A DNA stretch of 28,290 bases, taken from NCBI GenBank assembly GCA_964591605.1, contig CAZQEN010000054.1:1-28290 (forward strand), written 5' to 3'. Positions 1-7,738 of the stretch are shown piece after piece. The first letter of the stretch is position 1. The number at the start of each line of letters is the position of its first letter. Origin of the DNA: CAYLLT01 sp964591605. Lineage in GTDB: Bacteria; Planctomycetota; Phycisphaerae; UBA1845; PWPN01. The notes below the pieces were generated by a model that saw only the letters and a list, made by a program, of their open reading frames with translations, was not told the origin of the DNA and made no database searches. The position numbers and the translations under genes are program-made.

Positions 1-2
1 GC

Positions 3-479
3 TACACCATCACCGCCCCGTCGCGCGACGTGCGGCTCCTCGACGTCGACATCACGGTGGCCGCGAAGGTGGATATTCACATCAGCAGGACGAACCACTC
101 GCTGTTCGGCGTCCGCGTGGCCCGCGAACTGGCCCCGGTCGGCGGCGGGCTGCTGATCAACGGCAACGGCCAGATCGGCGAAAAGGCCACCCTGGGGCTG
201 CCGGCCAGGTGGTGCGGCTACCAGGGCCAGCGCCTGGGGATCACCGAATCGATTGTGGTCATGGATCACCCCGGCAACCCCTGGTCCCCCGATTGCCCCT
301 GGTTCACGCGCGATTACGGCAACATCTCGCCCACGCCTTTCCTCTGGATCGACGAACAGAAGGGCTGGGACCTGCCGGCCGGCAAGTCCATCCGGTTGCG
401 CTACCGCGTCGTGGTCGCCAGAGGCGGGATCGAGAAGCCGTTTATGGACCGTCTCTGGGAAGCCTTCACCGCGGCATGA
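3..479 (+). CDS. DUF6807 / PmoA-like protein, C-terminal part
   Basis: This is the C-terminal part (about 158 codons) of a gene that enters from the left edge; the frame is open back to base 3, so the GTG at 30 need not be the start. The sequence shows RTNHSLFGVRVARE, a glycine-rich GGGLLINGNG stretch, WCGYQGQ, then DHPGNPW, WFTRDYG and SPTPF. This order is typical of the PF14100 family, called 'methane oxygenase PmoA' (now DUF6807), which is abundant in planctomycetes. Despite the name, the family is not membrane methane monooxygenase; members lie near sugar-catabolic genes and the biochemical role is unclear to me. The next gene is a secreted glycosidase-like protein on the same strand, which fits a carbohydrate-use context. 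Confidence 0.8.
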   Translation, partial: YTITAPSRDVRLLDVDITVAAKVDIHISRTNHSLFGVRVARELAPVGGGLLINGNGQIGEKATLGLPARWCGYQGQRLGITESIVVMDHPGNPWSPDCPWFTRDYGNISPTPFLWIDEQKGWDLPAGKSIRLRYRVVVARGGIEKPFMDRLWEAFTAA

Positions 480-635
480 TTGGGACGCTCCGCACGAAAG
501 GCACATGACGCCGCAAGAGAATCGTCAGCAGCCCGACGCTGGCCGTCACCCGATCTGAACCCACCGGTCGGAACCGCCGAATGTCAGCGATCCATGAACG
601 GCAGATCGAAACATCTGTTCCCGGGAGCAATGGAT

Positions 636-2267
636 ATGAAACGGACGCTGTTGCCGATCGTGATGGCCGCTCTACTTCTGTGCGCCGAGCCGCTCGCCGC
701 CGCGGCCCCGGTCGCACGCAGCCGGTCAAACCCCAAGCTGCTGTCGTTCAGGGGAAACGACCATCTCAAACTGGTCGGCTACGATTACTACGATCTCCTG
801 AATACGAACCACATCCCCGACGACCTGGACTGCCGGAGCGAAGCCGACAGGCAGCGCCCGCTGTATGAGTCGTTCCTGGACATGCTGGTCCGCCATCGAG
901 TGAACTTCACCCGGTGCTTCGTATGGTGCGGCTGGGCCAACGATCTGTTCTGCTGGAAACGCGTGAACACCCCCGACGACCCCGTCAAGCAGGGCCGGCG
1001 CTACGCCCGCGTGGATCTGGCGCAGTTCGACGAACGCTTCTGGGAGCATGCGGTCAAGGCCCTGGAGTATGCGTCCCGGAAGGGCATTATCGTGGAGGTG
1101 ACGCTCTACGACCGCTGCAGCATCGATTCCGATGCCATCGGTCCGCGCCGCTGGAGTTTTCACCCCTGGAACCCGGAGAATAGCCTCCCCGGCACCATCG
1201 GTTTCGACCTGCTGCCCCGCGGCAAGCAGAGCGGCATCCCGTTCGCCTTCGACCTGAACCATCCGAAGATCCGGGCCCTGCACGAGGCGTACCTGAAAAA
1301 GTGGGTCGAAGCGACGGCCCACCTCGACAATGTGATCTTCGAGATCGAGAACGAGGGGTACGTGGGCTACGAATTCAACAACTGGGTCGCCCGGCAGTTG
1401 AGGCACACCCTCAAATGCCCCTTCCTGATCGCCGAGAATTCGTTTGCCGAGCGGGACCGGTGCCATGCGATACCCGAGGTCGACATCATCGCCGAACACG
1501 GCGAGAAGAGCCCTAGAGAAGTCGATCAACTGCTGGCGGAGTGGTCGCGCTTCGGCAAGGTCATCGTGATCGACACCGATGGCTGGCGGACCTCCGAGCA
1601 GAACTACACCAAATCGCTGCAGGTGGCCCAGCACGCCCTGGACCTCGATCTTCACTTCAACCACAAGGCGCGCTCCAACCGGCCCTGCGGCGACACCGGC
1701 AAGCGTTACATCGAGTGGATGGCCGGTCTGCAGAGCGATCCATCCGGGCCCGCACCGTTCCGGCCGGATCCTCTCAAGGCGGACCAGCAGTCGGTGGACA
1801 TTGTCCTGGACGAAAGGAACGCCGAGAACGGCCTGAGGCTCGATCTCCCCTGGGAGGGCTCGCCGGACGGATGGACACGGGTCGTCGAGCGGCAGGGCCG
1901 GAACGGCCGGGCGAACGCCAACGGGCCCGGCGGCCGAAAAGGCCGCACGGTCTTCTTTGATGTCGATGACGGATTCATCTTCAAGGGTCAGCATCCCAAA
2001 GTGCAGATCGAAGTGGAGTTCTACGACGCGGCCGCGGGGGAGCTCACCCTCGAATACGACGGGGCCGGCGATGGCGATGCACACCGCAAGACCGCCGAGG
2101 CCCCGTGCGCCGGCACGACGGATTGGCAGCACGCCACATTCAACCTCACCGACGCCTATTTCGGGAATCGCTGCGGCGAGCACGCCGACTTCGGTCTGCG
2201 CCGGGGCTCCGACGGCGCCGAAGTCATCATCCGCCAGGTCTGGGTCAGGAAAGTCAGCGGCTCATGA
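636..2267 (+). CDS. secreted TIM-barrel glycoside hydrolase-like protein
   Basis: A predicted exported protein of 543 residues. The ATG at 636 is chosen because GGGAG (623-627) lies 8 nt upstream; the frame is open back to 480, and an ATG at 630 is too close to that ribosome site. The N-terminus (MKRTLLPIV followed by an Ala/Leu-rich stretch ending near AAAAPVA) is a signal peptide. Residues of about 40-370 look like a clan GH-A (GH5-like) barrel: HLKLVGYDYYDLL, then RVNFTRCFVWCGWAND, and DNVIFEIENEGY, whose Asn-Glu would be the usual acid/base position. A candidate nucleophile region is VIVIDTDGW, but I cannot assign it firmly. The last 150 or so residues look like a beta-sandwich (VQIEVEFYD.., ELTLEYDGAGDGD), probably a carbohydrate-binding module. 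Substrate is unknown. Confidence 0.7.
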   Translation: MKRTLLPIVMAALLLCAEPLAAAAPVARSRSNPKLLSFRGNDHLKLVGYDYYDLLNTNHIPDDLDCRSEADRQRPLYESFLDMLVRHRVNFTRCFVWCGWANDLFCWKRVNTPDDPVKQGRRYARVDLAQFDERFWEHAVKALEYASRKGIIVEVTLYDRCSIDSDAIGPRRWSFHPWNPENSLPGTIGFDLLPRGKQSGIPFAFDLNHPKIRALHEAYLKKWVEATAHLDNVIFEIENEGYVGYEFNNWVARQLRHTLKCPFLIAENSFAERDRCHAIPEVDIIAEHGEKSPREVDQLLAEWSRFGKVIVIDTDGWRTSEQNYTKSLQVAQHALDLDLHFNHKARSNRPCGDTGKRYIEWMAGLQSDPSGPAPFRPDPLKADQQSVDIVLDERNAENGLRLDLPWEGSPDGWTRVVERQGRNGRANANGPGGRKGRTVFFDVDDGFIFKGQHPKVQIEVEFYDAAAGELTLEYDGAGDGDAHRKTAEAPCAGTTDWQHATFNLTDAYFGNRCGEHADFGLRRGSDGAEVIIRQVWVRKVSGS

Positions 2268-2632
2268 TGGTTCGACGGTTTCTGCACGCGGTCTCGCCTG
2301 AGTCAGTCCGGCGTGAGTAGGTCTCCCGGCGCGCCGGGACCGGGCCGGACCTGCGATGAGGAGAGTGCGTGGCCCGTCCAGATCCCGTTCGGCAGCCGGG
2401 ACCTACCCAAGCGGATCCCGAAAGAATGGCCACATCCCGACCTTCGGCGCTTCCGTTGAGGCTTCAACCGAAGGCCCCATCGCGGTTAAGCTGCCTGCAG
2501 GGCCTCGCGTCGAACGCTGGGGCGGTCTCGGGGCAGACACGAGGGGCCTGAGCCGCGGAGCGCGATGGGGCGCTGATCTGTGCATCCGGCGAGCGTGCTC
2601 TGAGGCAGCCCACAGGGCGGGCGGTTGCATCG
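2268..2632. other. intergenic stretch before the ECF sigma gene
   Basis: No convincing gene lies in these 365 bases. A perfect 14-bp palindrome CCCGGCGCGCCGGG sits at 2325-2338, but no T-run follows it, so it is a poor terminator. A second inverted-repeat region at 2441-2474 pairs CCTTCGG with CCGAAGG around an inner GTTGA/TCAAC pair and could form an imperfect hairpin in a leader RNA. I looked for the [T/G]GAATC-N17-CGAA element found upstream of four downstream genes and did not find it here, so the sigma gene does not obviously activate itself through that element. Confidence 0.5.
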
Positions 2633-3208
2633 GTGGAGAGTCCGGACGACATTCTTCCGCTCATCACATCCGGCGATCCGCTGGCCGTACAGGCGTGCAT
2701 GGATCGATACCGTGGCCTCGTCTGGTCGCTCGCCCGGCGTGTCCTGGGAGCCGGGACGGATGTCGAAGACGCCGTCCAGGAAGTGTTCATCGACCTGTGG
2801 AAAAGTGCCGGTCGTTTCCAGCCGCAGGTCGCCTCCGAAGCGACGTTCGTCGCCACAATCGCACGGCGGCGTCTCATCGACCACCGCCGCCGGCGGACGC
2901 GTCAGGCGGATGTCCAGGCTGCCGTTCCTGTCGAGGAGATCGATGTCCCTGACGATCACGAAGAGGGCGGCGGCATGGAGGTGGCGGAGGAGGCAGCCCG
3001 TGCGGTCGCCGCCATCCGCGAACTGCGACCGGACCAGCAGGCGGTCCTGAAACTGTCCGTCTACGAGGGCTGGTCACACCAGCGGATCGCCGAAGAGCTG
3101 AAAATGCCGCTGGGAACGGTGAAGACGCATGCACGCCGCGGCCTGCAGCGCGTCCGGGAGATGCTCGGCCGGCCTCAGCCGCCGACCGGCCGAAATGAGA
3201 CTGGATAA
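2633..3208 (+). CDS. ECF-type RNA polymerase sigma factor
   Basis: A 191-residue extracytoplasmic-function sigma factor. Region 2 is visible at about residues 25-85 (CMDRYRGLVWSLARRVLG, DVEDAVQEVFIDLWKSAGRF, ATIARRRLIDHRRR). An acidic linker follows, then region 4 at about 120-175 (LRPDQQAVLKLSVYEGWSHQRIAEELKMPLGTVKTHARRG), the helix-turn-helix that reads the -35 box. The start is a GTG with only a weak G-rich ribosome site. No anti-sigma gene with a zinc-binding HxxxCxxC motif lies beside it. The next gene encodes a cobalamin-binding protein, and four conserved two-box promoters occur within the following 6.1 kb; I infer that this sigma factor reads them. Light or singlet-oxygen control is inferred from neighbours and is not visible in this protein. 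Confidence 0.93.
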   Translation: MESPDDILPLITSGDPLAVQACMDRYRGLVWSLARRVLGAGTDVEDAVQEVFIDLWKSAGRFQPQVASEATFVATIARRRLIDHRRRRTRQADVQAAVPVEEIDVPDDHEEGGGMEVAEEAARAVAAIRELRPDQQAVLKLSVYEGWSHQRIAEELKMPLGTVKTHARRGLQRVREMLGRPQPPTGRNETG

Positions 3209-3236
3209 CCTTCACCATGGGAACGGCGTTGCCCCT

Positions 3237-3263
3237 GGAATCCAGCGGGCTCCGACGAACGAA
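3237..3263 (+). promoter_or_regulatory. ECF-type promoter upstream of the B12-binding gene
   Basis: GGAATC at 3237-3242, exactly 17 bases, then CGAA at 3260-3263 (CGAATA). The CGAA box ends 38 nt before the ATG at 3302. The layout matches the sites before folE, the SDR and the fasciclin gene, all with 17-bp spacing. It lies between the sigma gene and the B12 gene, so the sigma factor probably drives its candidate antagonist or sensor, giving feedback. Confidence 0.65.
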
Positions 3264-3301
3264 TACATGAAGATGTTCGATGGGGTGTTGAGGGCCTGGC
3301 C

Positions 3302-4372
3302 ATGGATCAGTCAGCAACAGCCTTGAGTCGTACGCTCGAAGGGCTTTCCCGGGCGCTGGCCGAGTGGACCGTCAATCGCCACGCGGAGCAGGATACGACC
3401 CTGCCGTATCGTTATGGCGCCAACTGGCGCGCCTCATGGGTCGCCGCCGTGTGTGCCCGTCTGGAATACCTGTGCCAGTCGATCGCGGTTCGTCGCCCCG
3501 CCCTGTTTGCCGGAATGATGTCGTGGGAGGCGTCCGCCTATCGGGCTCGCGATGCCTCGCTCGACGACCTGTCCCGCAGCCTGGAATGCCTGCGCTCGGT
3601 GGTCGCCAGTGAACTTCCTCAAGCCTCCCCCACAGTTGAGCCCCACCTGCACGCGGGACTGGCGGCCATATCGACGCCGCCCTCTGACGCTGATCGGCTT
3701 GCCGGTGAGGGAGGGCCCTGGACGGCCGTCACGCTGGCGTATCTCGAGGCCATCCTGGACTCGCGCAGTGGCGATGCGCTTCGGCTGATTCTTCAACAGC
3801 TCCAGAACCGCGCGCCCGTGAGGGATCTCTACCTGCACGTGCTGCGCCCCGCGACGTCCCGGATCGGACACATGTGGCATCGCGGCGAGATCACCGTCAG
3901 CGATGAACACATGGCGACGGCCACTACGCAACTCGTCCTCTCCGCTCTGCGCATGCACTTCCCGAAGGATGTGATGCGCCACGGGTCCCGCGTGGTCCTG
4001 GCGACCTTGAGCGGTGATTATCACGAAATCGGCCTGCGCATGGCGGCCGATCTGCTCGAGATGGACGGCTGGGAAGTGCGGTATCTGGGCACCAATATGC
4101 CGGGCGACGAAATCATCGAGTATCTGCAGCGTGAACCCTCGCATCTGCTCACACTGGGTGTCGGTTCATGCCTGAAGCTTCGCGCAACCGGCGAGATGAT
4201 TCAGAGTCTGAACGCCGGGTTGAGTGATGCCCGCCCGCGGGTCCTTGTGGGCGGCCCCCCGTTCGAGATGGTCGACGATCTGTGGAACGAGATCGGTGCA
4301 GATGGATGTGCCCACGGTCTCGAAGACGTCCCCGTCGTCGCCCGCCAATTGATCGCCGGCCATTCCCGATAA
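3302..4372 (+). CDS. CarH/AerR-like cobalamin-binding (putative photosensory) protein without HTH
   Basis: A 356-residue cytoplasmic protein with the two-part cobalamin module of CarH/LitR photoreceptors. The helical cap (about 150-225) carries W192-x9-E202-H203 (WHRGEITVSDEH), the W-x9-EH signature of light-sensing B12 proteins. The Rossmann-type B12 domain (about 235-350) carries DYHEIG, with His241 as likely lower cobalt ligand, then LGTNMPGDEIIEYL and VLVGGPPF. The roughly 150 N-terminal residues are not a MerR helix-turn-helix; they contain Trp/Tyr-rich helices (RYGANWRASWVAAVCARLEYL). CarH and LitR bind DNA through MerR domains, whereas AerR lacks DNA binding and acts on a partner regulator. 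This protein may therefore act by binding the neighbouring ECF sigma factor. Methionine synthase or mutase function is unlikely given the W-x9-EH motif and context. Confidence 0.85.
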   Translation: MDQSATALSRTLEGLSRALAEWTVNRHAEQDTTLPYRYGANWRASWVAAVCARLEYLCQSIAVRRPALFAGMMSWEASAYRARDASLDDLSRSLECLRSVVASELPQASPTVEPHLHAGLAAISTPPSDADRLAGEGGPWTAVTLAYLEAILDSRSGDALRLILQQLQNRAPVRDLYLHVLRPATSRIGHMWHRGEITVSDEHMATATTQLVLSALRMHFPKDVMRHGSRVVLATLSGDYHEIGLRMAADLLEMDGWEVRYLGTNMPGDEIIEYLQREPSHLLTLGVGSCLKLRATGEMIQSLNAGLSDARPRVLVGGPPFEMVDDLWNEIGADGCAHGLEDVPVVARQLIAGHSR

Positions 4373-4483
4373 AGAAGCCTTTCTTCGCAGTCCAGCCCTT
4401 TGACATCAGCGTGAGTTGCGGCCCAAAGGCCTGCTGACGTCAGGCGATACAGCAGACTCGCGAGGGATGCGGTATCCGTCCGG

Positions 4484-4526
4484 CGTAAAAACGAAGCGGA
4501 GATCCCTCGTGACCTTGGGATCTCCG
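4484..4526 (-). terminator. Rho-independent terminator of the folE-DUF4397 unit
   Basis: A perfect 10-bp inverted repeat, CGGAGATCCC (4497-4506) and GGGATCTCCG (4517-4526), encloses a 10-nt loop. Read on the minus strand, it lies just downstream of the DUF4397 stop codon and is followed after a few bases by TTTTT, the classic intrinsic terminator layout. On the plus strand no T-run follows, so it should not stop transcripts from the B12 gene. Confidence 0.75.
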
Positions 4527-4549
4527 CCCGCACAAACCTCCCCAGTTTG

Positions 4550-5221
4550 TCAACCGTCAACGGAAATCAAGGCATTCAAAGCCGGTGTCCCGTTCAGAAG
4601 CCCGACAGCGTAGATCGTGTACACCCGTCCGACCTCGACCGTCACGTCGGAAAGCGTCAGCACCACCGCCGTGCCGGTTTCATCGCGGACCTGCAGCGTG
4701 TAGGTCGCCCCGGGCACCTCGACGTAGCCGCCGTTCTCCTTGAAGGAGATGTCGTTGAACAGCGTCGTGCCGTCCGGGAGGGTGATATCCACCGTCGGTG
4801 CATCCGGACTTGCGTGCACGAAGCGGACCTTGGCGTTGCCGGCGGCCGGCGCGGAGTTGTCATCCAGCAGCACGAGCGGCTCGATCGCGTCGAGCACATT
4901 CAGGGCGACGATCGTCGTGTCCGTGTCGGCCGCGAACGTGAGGGGTGCCGCAATCACCCCGGCCGAACTGCAGCCCGCACCCGCCGCCACGACGTTCACG
5001 TCATACGTGCCGGCATCGACCGTGGCGTAGTTCGTGGCTGCGGGGAACGCCGCGTTACTGAAAAGCGTAGCCCCCGAAGCGCACACGTCCACGCTGGGTG
5101 CGTCCGGGCTCGCGTGTACCGCTCTGACGCGGGCGCTCGACTTGTCATCGTTGGTCATCAACGGACAGCCGGCGATCAGCACAGCCAGCCCCGCCATCGC
5201 GATTGTGATCATGCTCTTCAT
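4550..5221 (-). CDS. DUF4397 lipoprotein
   Basis: A 223-residue predicted lipoprotein. The N-terminus MKSMITIAMAGLAVLIAGC is a type II signal peptide with lipobox LIAGC and lipidated Cys19. The mature part has two copies of a DUF4397 repeat: RVRAVHASPDAPSVDV (about 30) and KVRFVHASPDAPTVDI (about 130). AAGGAG lies 9 nt before the ATG. It is 47 nt downstream of folE on the same strand and a terminator follows, so the two probably form one transcript from the folE promoter. DUF4397 proteins are cell-surface beta-sandwich proteins of unknown function. The fasciclin protein in the same putative regulon is also exported, which suggests that the response includes the envelope. Confidence 0.85.
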   Translation of the reverse strand: MKSMITIAMAGLAVLIAGCPLMTNDDKSSARVRAVHASPDAPSVDVCASGATLFSNAAFPAATNYATVDAGTYDVNVVAAGAGCSSAGVIAAPLTFAADTDTTIVALNVLDAIEPLVLLDDNSAPAAGNAKVRFVHASPDAPTVDITLPDGTTLFNDISFKENGGYVEVPGATYTLQVRDETGTAVVLTLSDVTVEVGRVYTIYAVGLLNGTPALNALISVDG

Positions 5222-5268
5222 GTCTCGTGTCTCCTTGGGGTAAGCGTCTGAAAAACAAACGACTCGAA

Positions 5269-5958
5269 CTACGAATTCCGCATGGCCAGCAGTTGCATGA
5301 CCTCAGTCCGCTCGGCCGCTTGGTCTTTGTAGAGCCCCCGCGTCGCGACCGTGACGGTGCGGCTGTTGCACTTGCCCGCCCCGCGAACGCGCATGCACAT
5401 GTGCTCGGCCTCGACCATCACCACCACGCCGGCGGGACAGAGATGCTTGACCACTGCGTCGGCGATCTGGTCGGTCATGCGTTCCTGCAATTGCAGGCGA
5501 CGCGCAAACGTGTCGACGGTCCTGGCGATCTTCGACAGACCCACGACGTACCCGTTGCCCGGCCGATAGGCCACGTGCGCTTTGCCGAAGAAGGGAAGCA
5601 GGTGATGCTCGCACAGGCTGGCGAACTCGATGTCCCGCACGATCACCAGCCCGTCCGTGGCCTGTTCGAAAACCCGGGAGAGATGCACGCCGGCCCGCTC
5701 GCTGGTCCCCCTGAGCATCTCTGCATAAGCCCGCGCGACCCTCATGGGCGTCTCCCGCAGGCCTTCACGGTCCGGATTCTCGCCCACCGCCACGAGCAAT
5801 TCGCGGATGGCCCGATGAGCACGGGACGCGTCAAAACCACTTCGGTCCCGGCTTCGCCCGATCGCCCGGCGTTGGCCTTTGACGGACGGGCGCTCCATCA
5901 CGGCCACAGCGTCCGCGGGGTCTTCAAAGGCCAGCTCGGTCGCAGCATTCATGTGCAT
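5269..5958 (-). CDS. folE: GTP cyclohydrolase I
   Basis: A 229-residue type I GTP cyclohydrolase, which converts GTP to 7,8-dihydroneopterin triphosphate, the first step to tetrahydrofolate and pterins. The zinc ligands are present: Cys116 and His119 in SLCEHHLLPF, and Cys188 in EAEHMCMRVRG (equivalent to E. coli Cys110, His113 and Cys181). GYVVGLSKIAR and ERMTDQIA are also typical. A basic N-terminal extension of about 45 residues precedes the core. The ATG at 5958 has a strong AAAGGAG ribosome site. The gene is divergent from the DUF2867 SDR gene. I recall folE paralogs as members of light-induced regulons under LitR-type B12 photoreceptors in pseudomonads, so this copy may make a pterin chromophore or antioxidant rather than housekeeping folate; that is inference. 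Confidence 0.95.
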   Translation of the reverse strand: MHMNAATELAFEDPADAVAVMERPSVKGQRRAIGRSRDRSGFDASRAHRAIRELLVAVGENPDREGLRETPMRVARAYAEMLRGTSERAGVHLSRVFEQATDGLVIVRDIEFASLCEHHLLPFFGKAHVAYRPGNGYVVGLSKIARTVDTFARRLQLQERMTDQIADAVVKHLCPAGVVVMVEAEHMCMRVRGAGKCNSRTVTVATRGLYKDQAAERTEVMQLLAMRNS

Positions 5959-6004
5959 GGGTCGCTCCTTTTTGTTGGCTCGTCTCGGATGACTCGCTCC
6001 TGCA

Positions 6005-6031
6005 TTCGCCCTCCGGTGGCGCCCGGATTCA
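6005..6031 (-). promoter_or_regulatory. ECF-type promoter upstream of folE
   Basis: Read on the minus strand: TGAATC (6031-6026), exactly 17 bases, then CGAA (6008-6005, CGAATG). The second box ends 46 nt before the folE ATG. It shares both boxes and the spacing with the sites before the B12 gene, the SDR and the fasciclin gene. It faces away from the SDR site at 6059-6085, and 27 bp separate the two. Confidence 0.65.
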
Positions 6032-6058
6032 GCCAGTCAGTGCCTTTTGTCGTTTTGT

Positions 6059-6085
6059 TGAATCTGACGGATCACTCACCACGAA
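6059..6085 (+). promoter_or_regulatory. ECF-type promoter upstream of the DUF2867 SDR operon
   Basis: TGAATC at 6059-6064, exactly 17 bases, then CGAA at 6082-6085 (CGAACT). It ends 36 nt before the ATG at 6122. With the folE site it forms a back-to-back promoter pair in the divergent intergenic region. Confidence 0.65.
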
Positions 6086-6121
6086 CTCACCCCCGACGAC
6101 GCAACGAACGGATTTGTGGCC

Positions 6122-7738
6122 ATGACCAACTACACAGCTCAGAGCCGGATCGGTGCACGGGGGACGGTCCTGCTGACCGGGGCCACCGGCTACGTGGGTG
6201 GCCGTCTCGCGCCCCGACTCCTGCAGGCCGGCTATCGGGTCCGGTGTTTGACTCGTTCCGCCCGCAAACTGGTTGCTCGCCCCTGGGCGTCGCAGCCGGG
6301 CGTCGAGATCCTCGAGGGAGAGCTGACGGACGGTGATCGCGTCCGGCAGGCGATGGAGGGCTGCTGCGCGGCTTACTACCTCGTCCACTCGATGCTGGCC
6401 GTCGAATCGGGATATCGCCAGCAGGATCTGCGGCTGGCACAGATCTTTGCCCGAGCCGCCGCCGAGATCCATTTGCCGCGCATCATCTACCTGGGCGGGC
6501 TCGGCGAAACCGGCGAAGGACTGAGCGAGCATCTGACCTCGCGGCGCGAGGTCGAGCACGCGCTGGCAGCCGGGCCCGTTCCAGTGACCGTCTTCCGGGC
6601 GGCCATGATCATCGGTTCCGGCTCCGCGTCATTCGAGATTCTGCGATACCTCGTCGAGCGCCTGCCCGTGATGATCACGCCGCGCTGGGTGATGACCGAG
6701 TCGCAGCCGATCGCCATCCGCAACGTCCTGGAATACCTCGAGCGGTGTCTGGAAGTGTCTGAGACCATCGGGCGCACGCTGGACATCGGCGGTCCTGAAA
6801 TACTCACGTACAACGAGCTGATGCAACGGACAGCCGTGGCACTGGGCTTGAGGAAGCGCTGGGTCCTGCCCGTGCCTGTGCTCACTCCGCGGCTCAGCTC
6901 GTTTTGGATACATCTCGTGACTCCTGTGAGTCATCGGATCGCACGCCCTCTGGCCGAGGGCCTGCGCAATCGCGTGGTCTGCCGCGACGACCAGGCCAGC
7001 CGGCTCATGCCGCAGCGACTGCTCACCGTACGCGAGGCGCTCGACGCCGCACTCGACCGGCTGCGATCCGGGCAGATCGAGAGTTCCTGGTGCGATGCGG
7101 GAGTGATGCCCGGCGATCCGGAGTGGGCGGGGGGCACGACGTTTTCGGATCAGCGTTCGATCGAGATCCACGCTGCGCCCGCCCGGGTGTTCACCGTCCT
7201 GAGTCGCATGGGCGGCCAGCGCGGCTACTACGCCGCGAACGGACTCTGGCGCCTGCGGGGCGTTATGGACCGGCTGGTGGGGGGGCCCGGACTCCGCCGC
7301 GGCCGTCGTGATCCCGAGCGACTGGCCTATGGTGACGCCCTCGATTTCTGGCGAGTGGCGGACGCCACGCCCAACCGTCGGCTCGAATTGAAGGCCGAGA
7401 TGCGCCTGCCCGGCGTCGCCCGTTTGTGCTTCGAGCTCGAGTCGGTTGACGGCGATCCGGACCGAACTCGGCTGACGCAAAGGGCGCTGTTCAGGCCGCT
7501 CGGCCTGCTGGGCGTGCTCTACTGGTACGCCGTCATGCCCCTTCACGGATGGGTATTCAACGGTATGATGCGCGGCATCAAGGCGGCTGCCGAGCGCCTC
7601 GATCCGGTCAAGCGGACGCGATCACAGCAGCCGCCGGGCATCACTGCAGAGCAGAACATGCGGGCATCCCCCCCGGCACTTCGATCCCGACAACCTCGTT
7701 CCAACTGCTTTACTTCATCAGGAAGCGCAACATGTTGA
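6122..7738 (+). CDS. SDR/NmrA-like NAD(P)-binding protein with C-terminal DUF2867 domain
   Basis: A 538-residue protein. The N-terminal Rossmann domain (about 13-300) starts VLLTGATGYVGGRL with G20-x2-G23-x2-G26 for NAD(P) binding, followed by CLTRSARKL, ILEGELTD, YYLVHSM and IIYLGGLGE. The C-terminal DUF2867 domain (about 340-505) has FSDQRSIEIHAAP, GYYAANGLWRLRGVMDRLVGG and the ending ALFRPLGLLGVLYWYAVMPLHGWVF. This two-domain layout is common in genes near photolyases and B12 photoreceptors, but the substrate is unknown. GTG 6116 is an alternative start. The stop overlaps the next ATG by 7 bases, implying translational coupling. A conserved ECF-type promoter lies 36 nt upstream. Confidence 0.88.
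   Translation: MTNYTAQSRIGARGTVLLTGATGYVGGRLAPRLLQAGYRVRCLTRSARKLVARPWASQPGVEILEGELTDGDRVRQAMEGCCAAYYLVHSMLAVESGYRQQDLRLAQIFARAAAEIHLPRIIYLGGLGETGEGLSEHLTSRREVEHALAAGPVPVTVFRAAMIIGSGSASFEILRYLVERLPVMITPRWVMTESQPIAIRNVLEYLERCLEVSETIGRTLDIGGPEILTYNELMQRTAVALGLRKRWVLPVPVLTPRLSSFWIHLVTPVSHRIARPLAEGLRNRVVCRDDQASRLMPQRLLTVREALDAALDRLRSGQIESSWCDAGVMPGDPEWAGGTTFSDQRSIEIHAAPARVFTVLSRMGGQRGYYAANGLWRLRGVMDRLVGGPGLRRGRRDPERLAYGDALDFWRVADATPNRRLELKAEMRLPGVARLCFELESVDGDPDRTRLTQRALFRPLGLLGVLYWYAVMPLHGWVFNGMMRGIKAAAERLDPVKRTRSQQPPGITAEQNMRASPPALRSRQPRSNCFTSSGSATC

Noticed and set aside
726..2183. Long minus-strand open frame opposite the glycosidase
   Set aside because: It lies antisense to a well-supported gene, has no recognisable domain, and is expected from GC-rich codon use.
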